Positions 46,791 to 55,493 of a stretch of DNA of 64,000 bases are shown here, piece after piece. A program made the translations under genes and the position numbers. The first letter of the stretch is position 1. The number at the start of each line of letters is the position of its first letter. Source of the stretch: Flavobacterium lacisediminis. GTDB lineage: Bacteria > Bacteroidota > Bacteroidia > Flavobacteriales > Flavobacteriaceae. The notes below the pieces were generated by a model, which saw nothing but the letters and a program-made list of their open reading frames with translations, was not told where the DNA came from and did not search any database. The stretch is taken from the NCBI RefSeq assembly GCF_025909975.1, contig NZ_JAPCIO010000006.1:159624-223623 (forward strand). The letters are read 5' to 3'.

Positions 46791-47759
46791 ATGAAATCTA
46801 TTCAAACACTTTTCGTTCTAATTTTAGGAATTATGTCTCAAGTTTCATTTGGACAATTTACAGATGAAATCAACTCTAATAGACCAGGTCGTTCAATGAT
46901 GGCATTTTCTGTTGGAAAATCAGTTTTTCAAACCGAAACTGGTTTGCATTATGTAAACGAAGACCACAATACATTAGATTATAAAGCCAGTGGCTTTATG
47001 GCTGAATTTGATATTCGTTGGGGATTATTTTTTGAGCAATTAGAACTTATTGCAGAATTTCAATATCAAAATGATAATTATACATCTGAATTACTTGACA
47101 AAAATAGAAGTGCTTTGAAAAAAACACTTTTGGGAGCAAAATACTTAGTGTATGATCCATTCAAAAATTATGAAGAAAAACCAAATTTATACAGCTGGAA
47201 AGCCAATCACCGATTTAAATGGAGACAATTTATTCCTGCCTTAGCAGTTTATGGAGGTGCAAATTTGAATTTTTCTGACAATCCATTTAATTTTGCTCCT
47301 ATTGATATTGAAGAGCCTAAAGTGAGTCCAAAAGCTATGATTATTGCTCAAAATCACTTTGGGAGCCATTGGGTTCTAGTAACAAACGTAGCTTATAATA
47401 AAATAGGTTCAGACTTTGCAAGTATTGATTATATAGTTACTTTGACTAGAGGATTTAATAAACAATGGTCAGGATTTATTGAAAATCAGGGTTACATGGG
47501 AGATTATTATTCTGATGGTTTATTTAGAATGGGAGCTGCTTATCTATTTAACAAAGACATGCAAATAGACGCTTCTATAGGAAAAAACATAAAAAACACA
47601 CCAAGCTTATTTACTGGAGGTATTGGGTTTTCATGGAGATTTACAAAAAACTACAAAGAAGTAAAGATGGCGAAACCAGGAACTGAAACCAAGACAGATA
47701 AAAAAATGAAGAAAAAAGGGGAAAAAGAAGCGAAGAAAAGAAAAGATGCCGTAGAATAA
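46791..47759 (+). CDS. Outer-membrane beta-barrel protein (MetA-pathway-transporter-like)
   Basis: 322 aa. The signal peptide MKSIQTLFVLILGIMSQVSFGQ is followed by FTDEINSNRPGRSMMAFSVGKSVFQTE, the usual start of 'transporter'/phenol MetA-type barrels in Bacteroidetes, then alternating amphipathic strands. The last ~35 residues after the final strand (GFSWRF) are almost all Lys/Glu/Met. This is unusual for a barrel, whose C-terminal Phe normally ends the chain; the tail would face the periplasm. Followed by the GNAT-like gene after 1 nt. Confidence 0.72.
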   Translation: MKSIQTLFVLILGIMSQVSFGQFTDEINSNRPGRSMMAFSVGKSVFQTETGLHYVNEDHNTLDYKASGFMAEFDIRWGLFFEQLELIAEFQYQNDNYTSELLDKNRSALKKTLLGAKYLVYDPFKNYEEKPNLYSWKANHRFKWRQFIPALAVYGGANLNFSDNPFNFAPIDIEEPKVSPKAMIIAQNHFGSHWVLVTNVAYNKIGSDFASIDYIVTLTRGFNKQWSGFIENQGYMGDYYSDGLFRMGAAYLFNKDMQIDASIGKNIKNTPSLFTGGIGFSWRFTKNYKEVKMAKPGTETKTDKKMKKKGEKEAKKRKDAVE

Positions 47760-47760
47760 A

Positions 47761-48879
47761 ATGATAACAATTAAAGAAGCTTTTACAAAAAAAGAAATGA
47801 AAGATTACATAATGTTTTCTTTCGAATTATATAAAAACAATACCTGTTGGATTCCACCCATAATTGCAGAAGAATTAGAAACTTTTGATAAAACAAAAAA
47901 TCCAGCATTAAAAACAGCTGAAGCTCATTTTTATTTGGCTTACAAAAACAATAAAATTGTTGGTAAAATTGCAGCTATTATTAATTGGGAGGAAGTTAAT
48001 CTATTAGAAAAAAGAAAAGTACGTTTTGGCTGGTTTGATGTGATTGATGATATTGAAGTAACCAAAGCGCTTTTAAATAAAGTAGAAGAATTAGGCAGAA
48101 AACACAACATGGATCACATGGAAGGTCCAATGGGATTCTCTAACTTAGACAAAGTAGGAGTATTAAGTGAAGGCTTTGATCAAATGGGGAATATGATTAC
48201 TTGGTACAGCCTACCTTATTATATTACTCATTTTGAACAACTTGGATTAGTTAAGGAAAAAGAATATATCGAAAGTAGTTTTTCGTTTAGCAATATTAAT
48301 CCTGAACCTTTTCAAAAAGCTAGCGAGTTAATTAAAAAAAGATACGAACTACGTTGCTTAAACTTCACAAAAACAAAAGACATTATGCCTTATGTGGATA
48401 AAATGTTTGATTTGTTCAATGAAACTTATGCCAAATTACAATCATTTGTACCAATCAATGATATTCAAAAAGAATATTTCAAAAAGAAATACATTGGTTT
48501 TATCAATCCCGAATTTATTAAATTCATAATGGATAAAGATGATAATATGATAGCATTTGCAATAGTGATGCCTGGTTTTGCTCAAGCGCTCAAAAAAGCA
48601 AATGGAAGACTTTTCCCTTTTGGATTTTATCATTTATTACAAGCACGTAAACATTCAAAAGAAGTTGTTTTTTACTTAATTGGTGTTACACCAGAATACC
48701 AAAGTAAAGGTGTTACAGCTATTGTTTTTGATGAATATTACAAAGTGTGTCAAGCAAAAGGCATTGAAACTTGTATAAGAACTCCCGAATTAGAAGAAAA
48801 CCATGCGATTCATAATTTATGGAAGAACTTTAATTCGAAAATCAATAAACGAAGAAGAACGTATAAAAAAGAGCTATAA
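47761..48879 (+). CDS. GNAT-like acyltransferase (often named GTP cyclohydrolase in databases)
   Basis: 372 aa. It begins ITIKEAFTKKEMKDYIMFSFELYKNNTCWIPP, and the C-terminal part (AFAIVMPGFAQAL ... VVFYLIGVTPEYQSKGVTAIVFDEYYK) has the GNAT acetyl-CoA loop pattern (V-T-P-E-x-Q-x-K-G). Relatives in Flavobacteria have been labelled GTP cyclohydrolase, which the sequence does not support. Starts 1 nt after the barrel gene, and converges on an alpha-oxoamine synthase gene; a lipid N-acyl role is possible but unproven. Confidence 0.65.
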   Translation: MITIKEAFTKKEMKDYIMFSFELYKNNTCWIPPIIAEELETFDKTKNPALKTAEAHFYLAYKNNKIVGKIAAIINWEEVNLLEKRKVRFGWFDVIDDIEVTKALLNKVEELGRKHNMDHMEGPMGFSNLDKVGVLSEGFDQMGNMITWYSLPYYITHFEQLGLVKEKEYIESSFSFSNINPEPFQKASELIKKRYELRCLNFTKTKDIMPYVDKMFDLFNETYAKLQSFVPINDIQKEYFKKKYIGFINPEFIKFIMDKDDNMIAFAIVMPGFAQALKKANGRLFPFGFYHLLQARKHSKEVVFYLIGVTPEYQSKGVTAIVFDEYYKVCQAKGIETCIRTPELEENHAIHNLWKNFNSKINKRRRTYKKEL

Positions 48880-48880
48880 A

Positions 48881-48912
48881 AAAAGGGATTCAATTTGAAT
48901 CCCTTTTTTGTT
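48881..48912. terminator. Bidirectional terminator
   Basis: AAAAGGGATTCAA (48881-48893) pairs with TTGAATCCCTTTT (48895-48907), with T-run. Confidence 0.85.
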
Positions 48913-48925
48913 ATATGTAAAAATA

Positions 48926-50185
48926 TTACTCTACATTTTGAACACTTGCTTCAGCAATTTTAGCATAAGTTCCGTTTACTAATTTTTCACGAATAGCTTC
49001 AAAAGCTGTTAGTGTTTCATTAATATCATCAATTGTATGCGAAGCTGTAGGAATCATTCTTAACAAAATAATACCTTTTGGAATTACTGGATACACTACA
49101 ATTGAAAGGAAAATTCCATAGTTTTCACGTAAATCGTTCACCATAATCATCGCTTCTGGAATAGAACCTTCAAGATAAACTGGTGTAATACATGTATTTG
49201 TATCTCCAATATTAAATCCTTTTTCTTTCAATCCGCTTTGTAATGCATTTACGTTTTCCCATAATTTATCTTTAATTTCAGATGAATTACGTAATAACTC
49301 TAAACGTTTTAATGACCCAATAGTTTGAATCATTGGTAATGCCTTAGCAAACATTTGCGAACGTAAGTTGTATTTTAAATAATCGATAATATCTTTATCT
49401 GCTGCAACGAAAGCACCAATGTTTGCCATTGATTTTGCAAAAGTTGAAAAATAAACGTCAATTCCGTCTTGACAACCTTGCTCTTCTCCTGCTCCTGCAC
49501 CTGTTTTACCAAGTGTTCCAAAACCGTGTGCATCGTCAACTAACAAACGGAAATTGTATTTTTTCTTCATTTCTACAACTTCTTTCAACTTTCCTTGTTG
49601 ACCACGCATTCCGAAAACACCTTCGGTAATGAATAAAATTCCTCCACCTGTTTCAGTTGCCATTTTAGTAGCACGTTGCAGGTTTTTTTCCATACTTTCT
49701 AAATCATTGTGCTTGTATGTAAAACGTTTTCCCATATGCAAACGTACACCATCAATAATACAAGCATGCGAATCTACATCGTAAACAATGATATCGTTTT
49801 TAGTAACCAAAGCATCAATAATAGATACCATTCCTTGGTAACCAAAGTTTAACAAATAAGCCGATTCTTTCATTACAAAAGCAGCTAATTCTTGTTCTAA
49901 TTGTTCGTGATATTTTGTGTGACCACTCATCATACGAGCACCCATTGGGTAAGCTGCACCAAATTGCATTGCTGCTTCGGTATCTGCTTTACGAACTTCT
50001 GAATGATTAGCTAATCCTAAATAGTCATTTAAACTCCAGTTTAAAATATCTTTTCCTTGAAATTGCATTCTTGGACCTAATTCTCCTTCTAATTTAGGGA
50101 ATACAAAATATCCTTCTGCTTGTGAAGCCCATTTTCCTAATGGACCTTTATTGTTCTGAATTCTTTCGAATAAATCTTTTACCAT
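48926..50185 (-). CDS. Alpha-oxoamine synthase (serine palmitoyltransferase / cysteate acyltransferase-like)
   Basis: 419 aa PLP enzyme of the family that condenses an acyl-CoA/ACP with an amino acid (KBL, BioF, SPT). PLP-site residues are seen in VDDAHGFGTLGKTGAG and STFAKSMANIGAF (Lys of FAKS). The N-terminal extension and length differ from BioF and KBL. In Flavobacterium a homologous enzyme (cysteate fatty-acyl transferase) makes the sulfonolipid precursor capnine, needed for efficient gliding; sphingolipid synthesis is the alternative. No biotin or threonine-catabolism genes are nearby, which argues against BioF and KBL. Confidence 0.78.
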   Translation of the reverse strand: MVKDLFERIQNNKGPLGKWASQAEGYFVFPKLEGELGPRMQFQGKDILNWSLNDYLGLANHSEVRKADTEAAMQFGAAYPMGARMMSGHTKYHEQLEQELAAFVMKESAYLLNFGYQGMVSIIDALVTKNDIIVYDVDSHACIIDGVRLHMGKRFTYKHNDLESMEKNLQRATKMATETGGGILFITEGVFGMRGQQGKLKEVVEMKKKYNFRLLVDDAHGFGTLGKTGAGAGEEQGCQDGIDVYFSTFAKSMANIGAFVAADKDIIDYLKYNLRSQMFAKALPMIQTIGSLKRLELLRNSSEIKDKLWENVNALQSGLKEKGFNIGDTNTCITPVYLEGSIPEAMIMVNDLRENYGIFLSIVVYPVIPKGIILLRMIPTASHTIDDINETLTAFEAIREKLVNGTYAKIAEASVQNVE

Positions 50186-50210
50186 AATATATTAGGTGTT
50201 TAAAACGAAG

Positions 50211-50218
50211 CAAAAGTA
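50211..50218 (-). promoter_or_regulatory. -7 box of the alpha-oxoamine synthase gene
   Basis: TACTTTTG on the minus strand, 25 nt before ATG 50185. Confidence 0.55.
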
Positions 50219-50301
50219 AAAAGAAAAATACTTATATTATAATTTATTTTGATTAGAAAAAAAATTATCGAAATAATAGTTCATAATCGAATTATTGGTC
50301 T

Positions 50302-50395
50302 TACATTTGCACCGAACGACACAGAAATGTGGTTACACGTTCACCGTAAAAGTCGATCGCTCCAGATCGGCTTTTATACTTTTATAAAAAGCCTA
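50302..50395 (+). ncRNA. Candidate structured small RNA
   Basis: A TACATTTG box (50302-50309) is followed by a two-level hairpin: outer GAACG (50314-50318)/CGTTC (50338-50342), inner CACA (50320-50323) and TGTG (50328-50331) closing a GAAA tetraloop. Then AAAAGTCGATC (50348-50358) pairs with GATCGGCTTTT (50365-50375, one G-U pair). GGCTTTTATA (50369-50378) could instead pair with TATAAAAAGCC (50383-50393), so two exclusive hairpins are possible. No convincing protein is encoded. Otherwise the 405-bp gap 50186-50590 holds only AT-rich DNA. Identity unknown to me. Confidence 0.5.
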
Positions 50396-50564
50396 TTTCT
50401 ATACTTTTTATCTCCACCTTTTTATTATTTTTTCAAATTTGATAATATAATTTTATAAAACATTATTTACAGAACTTTATATCCAACCAAAATTATTTTT
50501 AAAACAATGCAAATTTTAACATAAACTGCAGAAAAACTACAGCAATAAAATGTTAAAAGCACTT

Positions 50565-50572
50565 TAAATTTG
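50565..50572 (+). promoter_or_regulatory. -7 box of a small hypothetical gene
   Basis: TAAATTTG, 18 nt before ATG 50591. Confidence 0.5.
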
Positions 50573-50590
50573 TTTAAAATAATAATTCAA

Positions 50591-50809
50591 ATGAAAAGAT
50601 ATAGCTTAGAAATTAAGGAAAAATGTATTAAATTAATTTATTGGAATGATAACTCACATAATTTAGATACAAAAGAATTTAAAAAACTAGATTCTGTTAG
50701 AGTTATTAACACTATTAAATTTAACAATGGAAAAACAGAAATATCACTTTTCCCATCGTCAAAATTCAATATTGAAAGTTTAGTTTACGATTTGAAGAAA
50801 AAAATCTAA
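50591..50809 (+). CDS. Small hypothetical protein
   Basis: 72 aa from ATG 50591 (MKRYSLEIKEKCIKLIYW), with a TAAATTTG box 18 nt upstream. Predominantly short beta strands and a C-terminal helix (SLVYDLKKKI), very Lys/Asn/Ile-rich. No membrane segment or signal peptide. It converges on the LytTR regulator gene (10-nt gap). No recognised family; coding status rests on the open frame, the promoter word and the spacing. Confidence 0.5.
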   Translation: MKRYSLEIKEKCIKLIYWNDNSHNLDTKEFKKLDSVRVINTIKFNNGKTEISLFPSSKFNIESLVYDLKKKI

Positions 50810-50819
50810 TTTTATAGTA

Positions 50820-51575
50820 TTAATCTTTAATCTTTAAAAACCTATTCAAACTATCCTGCCTGCGCTTTGCAATTGGCAAAAGAGCTCCGTTTATCATTTC
50901 ACAATAATAACCCGATTTTTTATTAATATTGACAACATGGTCTAAGTTTATTATGTAAGAATGATGAATTCTAAAAAAATTGTCATCTACTAAAATTGAC
51001 TCATACTCGCCTATATTTTTACAAGCAACAATTTCTTCTTTATTTTTCATAAAAAAAGTAGTATAACGACCATCTGATTTACAAAATACTAAGTCGTCTT
51101 TCTTAATAATATCTACTTTATCCATTGAAGCTACTGAAATATACTTTGAATTGGTTAAAGTTTCTTTTTTATAACCATCCTCTAAATGGTTTTCAAATCT
51201 TTCTTTTTCTTCAATTCTTGTAATACATTTATTAACAGCTAAAACTAAATCTTCAATTAATACAGGCTTTAAAACATAATCAACAGCATTATATTTAAAA
51301 GCTTTCAACGCAAATTCATCATAAGCGGTTACAAATACTATTTCATATTCTGTAAAATCTATTTCATCCAGTATTTCATAAACATCAGAATCATTTAATT
51401 TAATATCTAAAAATAGGATTTTAGGTTTTCTTGCATTAATTATATCAATACCTGAAGAAACAGAATCTGCCTCTCCAACTATTTCAATAGTTAAACAAAA
51501 TTTTTTAATAAAATGTTTTAATAAAACTAAATTATTAATTTCATCATCAATTATTATCGCAGAATAAGTTTTCAT
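50820..51575 (-). CDS. LytTR-family response regulator
   Basis: 251 aa. The N-terminal receiver domain has the acidic pair DD at 10-11, phospho-acceptor Asp57 in LFLDIKL, Thr in FVTAYDE and Lys in VLKPV. The C-terminal LytTR DNA-binding domain (about 145-250) contains VDIIKKDDLVFCKSDGRYTTFFM, FFRIHHSYIINLDHV and LLPIAKRRQDSLNRFL, all hallmark segments. LytTR proteins bind pairs of ~9-10 bp direct repeats about two helical turns apart, which is the pattern found eight times at 54789-56537. Divergent from its kinase. Confidence 0.93.
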   Translation of the reverse strand: MKTYSAIIIDDEINNLVLLKHFIKKFCLTIEIVGEADSVSSGIDIINARKPKILFLDIKLNDSDVYEILDEIDFTEYEIVFVTAYDEFALKAFKYNAVDYVLKPVLIEDLVLAVNKCITRIEEKERFENHLEDGYKKETLTNSKYISVASMDKVDIIKKDDLVFCKSDGRYTTFFMKNKEEIVACKNIGEYESILVDDNFFRIHHSYIINLDHVVNINKKSGYYCEMINGALLPIAKRRQDSLNRFLKIKD

Positions 51576-51633
51576 AAAAAATCTTTTTTTTTAATAAATC
51601 TAAAATAATTTATTAATAAATTTAACAAAAAAA

Positions 51634-51641
51634 CAAAATTA
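51634..51641 (-). promoter_or_regulatory. -7 box of the LytTR regulator gene
   Basis: TAATTTTG on the minus strand, 58 nt before the ATG. No LytTR-type repeat pair at the array spacing is found upstream of it. Confidence 0.45.
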
Positions 51642-51669
51642 AACTATTTACATTCATAATAACTGATAA

Positions 51670-54591
51670 ATGAAAAAAAGTATATTATTTTTTTTACTAC
51701 TCTTATACACGGCAATATACAGTCAATCTTATAAATCTATCATTCAATTTGACTCTTCAAATGGTTTAAAATCAGACATTATTTATTCAATAACTGAAGA
51801 TAAAGAAGGATATATATGGATAGCTACCGATAATGGAGTTGCGAAATTTAATGGCACCTCTTTTATACATTTCCAAAAAAAAGACGGATTACCATCAAAC
51901 GATATAATTAGTATAATAGTTGATAAAAAAAATCGTATTTGGTTGTCAGGTTTCTATGAAGGTTTATATTATATAGAAAATAATATTATAAAAAAAGTTG
52001 TCGGCTCAAGTCGAATTAAAAGCTTAAAATATACTTTTGAAATTGATGATAATATCTACTTTCAAAATTTTACTACTTCTGAATCTTATATTTTGAATTC
52101 TTCCAATCACTTAAAAAGATACAAATTAAAATTAGGAAATTACAATTTAGAGTTATTAAATTATAATCAAAAATATAATTTTTTTATAGCTTTATTAAAT
52201 GCTAATAAAAGAATAAATTGTATTCTGGATAAAAATAAAAAAATCATCAAATACATTCCAACAAAATATGCTTATTGTCCAAGTTTGATTCACAATGAAA
52301 CTTGTTTCATTTATGAGCCTTCTGAACAAAAGCCATATTTATTAAATAGAGTAATCAATAATGATTTTTTAATTTACAAAAAAAAACTTTCTCTTATTAA
52401 ATTAAACTATAAAAGCAATAATAATTTTCAACTACTAAATAATGAATATAATACAAAACACAATATTTATTTATTTAATAAAAATAATATACATGTAACC
52501 ATAGATAATAAATACGATTCAATATTCTCAACTAGAATAAAAAACATCCCATATGAATTAAATTTAGTACATGTATTATTTATAGATAGTCATAATAATT
52601 TTTGGGTTATTGACAAAACAAACAGATTAACTTTTTTTCCTTATAATTATGATGAAGTTAAAAATTATTACGCTAAAGAAATTTTAGGAAATAATTTTGA
52701 AGGATTTAAATGTTCAAAATCAATTGAAGATTGTTTATATTTTGTGAATTCTAAAAAGGAATTTTATGTTTACAACCTAAAAACAAACAAAAAAAAAATA
52801 ATAAAAAAATACCTTTCAGAAAATCCATATAAAATACTAGAAAAATCAAACGGAATTATTTTGGCTTGTAATGAAGGGTTCGATTTCTTTGAATATAATA
52901 AGAAAAAAGAATTGCAACATTGTTATTTCAAAAAAACTGAATCACGTAATGCAACTATTTTCAAGGATACAATATTTTACACAAGAAACAATTCTATTTA
53001 TAAAATATATAATTACAAAACAAAAATATTTTCTTATAAAGAATATTTTCGATTTAATAATATCTATAAGCATGATAAAAACAATCTAATAGTTGCAAAT
53101 GAAGACGAAATCATCCTTATAAATTCTAAAAGAAAAAAAAACACATCAAACAAATTAATTAAAAATACCACTGTAATTAATTCATTCAACAATTTTATCT
53201 TAGTTGGCACTAATTTTAATGGCTTATATATTCTTAACAAAAAATTAAATATTATAAGAAAAATATTTCAAAATCATACTATTTATTGTATAAATAAAAA
53301 TGAAGCGAATGATAAAATTTATATAGGAACAAACGAAGGGTTTTTCATTTTAAATGAAAATTTTGAAATATCAAATAAGTTTGATTACAATAATGGCTTA
53401 ATAAATGGTAAAGTAAACTCTATAGATTTTTCCGGAAATACTATATTGTACTCAACAAAAAATGGTATTTCAAAAATCAATTATAATAAAGATTATGAAT
53501 TTTTAAAAAAAGCATTTACATCAATAGATATTAATGCAATTTATAGTAACAATGTTTTGTTAAAAAACAAAAACAATTTTATTTTAGAAAGAAATAGCAA
53601 TAATATTTCTATAGAAACTTCAATTTTTAATTTTAACAACAAAAGCGTTGTCATAAAAAAATTTTTACTTACTAAAGATAATAACAAAAATAAAATTTGG
53701 TCTGATTTTTTTGAAAATAAAATTATATTTAGAGAGCTAGCTCCTGGAAATTACACTTTAAAGATAGCTGCCTTATCAAATAAATATGAACGCCCAACAA
53801 ACATTAAAACCATAAATTTTTCTATTAAATCTTATTTTTGGGAAAAAAATTCATTTAAAATTGGCTTAATTATCACCGCTTTACTTCTTTCTCTATTTAT
53901 TATTCTATATGTTAAAAGAAAAACAGAAAGAAAATATAAGCGTAAAATAAAACTCCATTCTTTAGAATTAATAGCTTTAAAAACACAAATGAATCCTCAT
54001 TTTATTTTTAATGCACTTAATAATTTTCAAAGTTTATTAATTTTAGATGGCATTGAAAAATCAAACATTTATTTATCAAAATTTTCAAAATTAATTAGAG
54101 CAACTTTAGAAATAGTAAATAATGACATTATTAGCTTAAATGAAGAATTAGTTTATTTAAAAAAATATATTGATTTTGAAATTTTAAAAATGCCTCAACT
54201 TAAAGTAAAATTTATTATTGATAATGACATAAATCTAGAAAAAATAAAAATCCCCGTGATGTTATTACAACCCATTGTTGAAAATGCTATAATACACGGT
54301 CTAAGCAAAAGTCCTAAAGAAGAAAAAAAATTAATTATTGAAATAAAAAATAACCCATTTGAAAAAATGATTTACATATCAATAGAAGATAATGGTATTG
54401 GCTTTAACAACAATAACGAAGTAAAAAAACACAAATCATTTGCTACTTCAATTATTAATGAGAGAATACATATTTTTAATCAAAATAAAAAAAACAAAAT
54501 ACAATTTAAAATTAAGAACTTAAACCTTGAAAAAGATACTCAAGGAACAAAAGTAATTATTATAATTCCTCATAATTTTAAATATCTATAA
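51670..54591 (+). CDS. Propeller-type sensor histidine kinase (His_kinase/LytS class)
   Basis: 973 aa. Signal peptide (MKKSILFFLLLLYTAIYSQ), a periplasmic sensor of two-component-regulator propeller repeats (IIYSITEDKEGYIWIATDNGVAKFNG, then degenerate blades to about 620), a Y_Y_Y-like domain (about 640-720), one membrane segment (about 730-749), then a His_kinase domain with H777 in TQMNPHFIFNALNNFQS and an HATPase region (PIVENAIIHG with N872; SIEDNGIGFNNN). This is the cognate class for LytTR regulators. The gene is much more AT-rich than its neighbours, like the array behind it. It ends at terminator T1 of the array. Confidence 0.92.
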   Translation: MKKSILFFLLLLYTAIYSQSYKSIIQFDSSNGLKSDIIYSITEDKEGYIWIATDNGVAKFNGTSFIHFQKKDGLPSNDIISIIVDKKNRIWLSGFYEGLYYIENNIIKKVVGSSRIKSLKYTFEIDDNIYFQNFTTSESYILNSSNHLKRYKLKLGNYNLELLNYNQKYNFFIALLNANKRINCILDKNKKIIKYIPTKYAYCPSLIHNETCFIYEPSEQKPYLLNRVINNDFLIYKKKLSLIKLNYKSNNNFQLLNNEYNTKHNIYLFNKNNIHVTIDNKYDSIFSTRIKNIPYELNLVHVLFIDSHNNFWVIDKTNRLTFFPYNYDEVKNYYAKEILGNNFEGFKCSKSIEDCLYFVNSKKEFYVYNLKTNKKKIIKKYLSENPYKILEKSNGIILACNEGFDFFEYNKKKELQHCYFKKTESRNATIFKDTIFYTRNNSIYKIYNYKTKIFSYKEYFRFNNIYKHDKNNLIVANEDEIILINSKRKKNTSNKLIKNTTVINSFNNFILVGTNFNGLYILNKKLNIIRKIFQNHTIYCINKNEANDKIYIGTNEGFFILNENFEISNKFDYNNGLINGKVNSIDFSGNTILYSTKNGISKINYNKDYEFLKKAFTSIDINAIYSNNVLLKNKNNFILERNSNNISIETSIFNFNNKSVVIKKFLLTKDNNKNKIWSDFFENKIIFRELAPGNYTLKIAALSNKYERPTNIKTINFSIKSYFWEKNSFKIGLIITALLLSLFIILYVKRKTERKYKRKIKLHSLELIALKTQMNPHFIFNALNNFQSLLILDGIEKSNIYLSKFSKLIRATLEIVNNDIISLNEELVYLKKYIDFEILKMPQLKVKFIIDNDINLEKIKIPVMLLQPIVENAIIHGLSKSPKEEKKLIIEIKNNPFEKMIYISIEDNGIGFNNNNEVKKHKSFATSIINERIHIFNQNKKNKIQFKIKNLNLEKDTQGTKVIIIIPHNFKYL

Positions 54592-54604
54592 TAAAACTAA
54601 ACCA

Positions 54605-54746
54605 TAAAAAAGCCAGAATTTACATTCTGGCTTTTTAAATAATGGAAACTTTTAAGTAAAGACTAGAAAACAAGCGTTTTGATTAATAAATGAATCCCCC
54701 AATCCTCTGTAAATAATAATTTGAAAACTTATATCTTTACTAAAAG
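54605..54746 (-). ncRNA. Candidate small RNA R1 of the LytTR-linked array
   Basis: Predicted minus-strand RNA of ~140 nt, from just after the -7-like box at 54752-54759 to the terminator AAAAAGCCAGAAT/ATTCTGGCTTTTT (54607-54636). An internal closing stem AGTAAAGA/TCTTTACT encloses an AAAAC-loop-GTTTT hairpin; R4 is its paralogue. The terminator also serves the convergent histidine-kinase gene. Confidence 0.55.
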
Positions 54747-54751
54747 CAGTA

Positions 54752-54819
54752 CTAAAGTAAATACAAATTAAAATAATTCAAAAATCATGTAATAATTGAC
54801 ACGTTTAAAGTAATAACTG
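54752..54819 (-). promoter_or_regulatory. R1 promoter and paired repeat (site 1)
   Basis: Direct repeat GTAATAATTG (54789) / GTAATAACTG (54810), period 21 bp (plus-strand reading). Minus-strand -7-like box TACTTTAG at 54752-54759, gap 29 bp. In minus orientation the second copy reads CAGTTATTAC, close to known LytTR half-sites. Confidence 0.6.
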
Positions 54820-54874
54820 AAAAAAAATATTTAATATTTAAACTCAAAGTTACAACAAGCAACTATAAAAAAAA

Positions 54875-54947
54875 CACAGTGATAAGCATATCTACCAAAC
54901 TATTTTTTTTATTTATCGAAAAAAAAATAAATACAATGACTAATAAA
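54875..54947. other. Array linker element, copy A
   Basis: The segment from cacagtgataagcat through taccaaactattttttt to aatgactaataaag is duplicated at 55621-55702. The closing stem seen in copy B (CCACTGTG/CACAGTGG) is eroded here. No promoter or site pair belongs to it; role unknown. Confidence 0.5.
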
Positions 54948-54961
54948 GCTCATAAAAAAGA

Positions 54962-55069
54962 AATTTTAAAAGGTTAGGTTAACTAGCCTTTTAAGAATAA
55001 GAGTTTTATAAGTTAATCACACTTTTGCCCAATGAGAACTCAACTTAATACAAACTCATACTAAAACTA
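54962..55069 (-). ncRNA. Candidate small RNA R2
   Basis: Predicted minus-strand RNA of ~105 nt ending at the hairpin AAAAGGTTAG/CTAGCCTTTT (54968-54992). About 60 nt of its body (54993-55054, with TTGGGCAAAAGTGTGATTAAC on the minus strand) are identical in R5. Confidence 0.55.
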
Positions 55070-55074
55070 AATTA

Positions 55075-55142
55075 CAAGTTTAAAAAAGTAAAACAAACCA
55101 TTCTCAAACCATGCAACAATAGATTGTTCTATGTAATAAACA
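55075..55142 (-). promoter_or_regulatory. R2 promoter and paired repeat (site 2)
   Basis: GCAACAATAG (55113) / GTAATAAACA (55133), period 20 because of a 1-bp deletion relative to site 5. -7-like box TAAACTTG at 55075-55082, gap 30 bp. The weakest of the eight sites. Confidence 0.45.
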
Positions 55143-55144
55143 AA

Positions 55145-55266
55145 TTTTAAATTAGGAAGACTTAAGTCTTCCTAATTTAATAATAACTAATCAAAAAATC
55201 TACAAAGTAGGAAATATACAACTATATATAAAAAAAACACTAATTACTATTAATAACTATCGTTTA
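55145..55266 (-). ncRNA. Candidate small RNA R3
   Basis: Predicted minus-strand RNA of ~120 nt ending at a perfect 30-bp palindrome (55149-55178) that serves as terminator hairpin. The body is very AT-rich. Confidence 0.5.
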
Positions 55267-55271
55267 AATAA

Positions 55272-55340
55272 CAAAATTAATTATATATTTCTTTGCAATT
55301 ATTTAACATGTAATAAATGTAAATATTGATGTAATCAACG
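55272..55340 (-). promoter_or_regulatory. R3 promoter and paired repeat (site 3)
   Basis: GTAATAAATG (55310) / GTAATCAACG (55331), period 21; -7 box TAATTTTG (55272-55279, perfect TAnnTTTG), gap 30 bp. Confidence 0.65.
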
Positions 55341-55353
55341 TAAATAATTACAA

Positions 55354-55493
55354 ATAAAAAAAGCCAGTTTAAAACTGGCTTAGAAATAATGAAAACTTTT
55401 CAAGTAAAGATTTAAAACAAGCGTTTTGATTAATAAAAAGTTAAAAACCCCAAATTCTCTGTTAATAAATTTTAATTCAACTCATCTTTACTT
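55354..55493 (-). ncRNA. Candidate small RNA R4
   Basis: Predicted minus-strand RNA of ~140 nt ending at AAGCCAG/CTGGCTT (55361-55381) plus seven T. Its closing stem AAGTAAAGAT/ATCTTTACTT is longer than in the paralogue R1, and the AAAAC-aagc-GTTTT hairpin (plus-strand reading) is kept. Confidence 0.55.

Noticed and set aside
50249..50458. 69-codon open frame between the oxoamine synthase gene and the small hypothetical gene
   Set aside because: It runs through the hairpins of the candidate RNA, has no ATG context and an implausible composition.
51651..51665. LytTR-type half-site before the kinase (ATAATAACTG)
   Set aside because: No partner repeat at 21 bp on either side and no box at 30 bp, so it does not match the array pattern.
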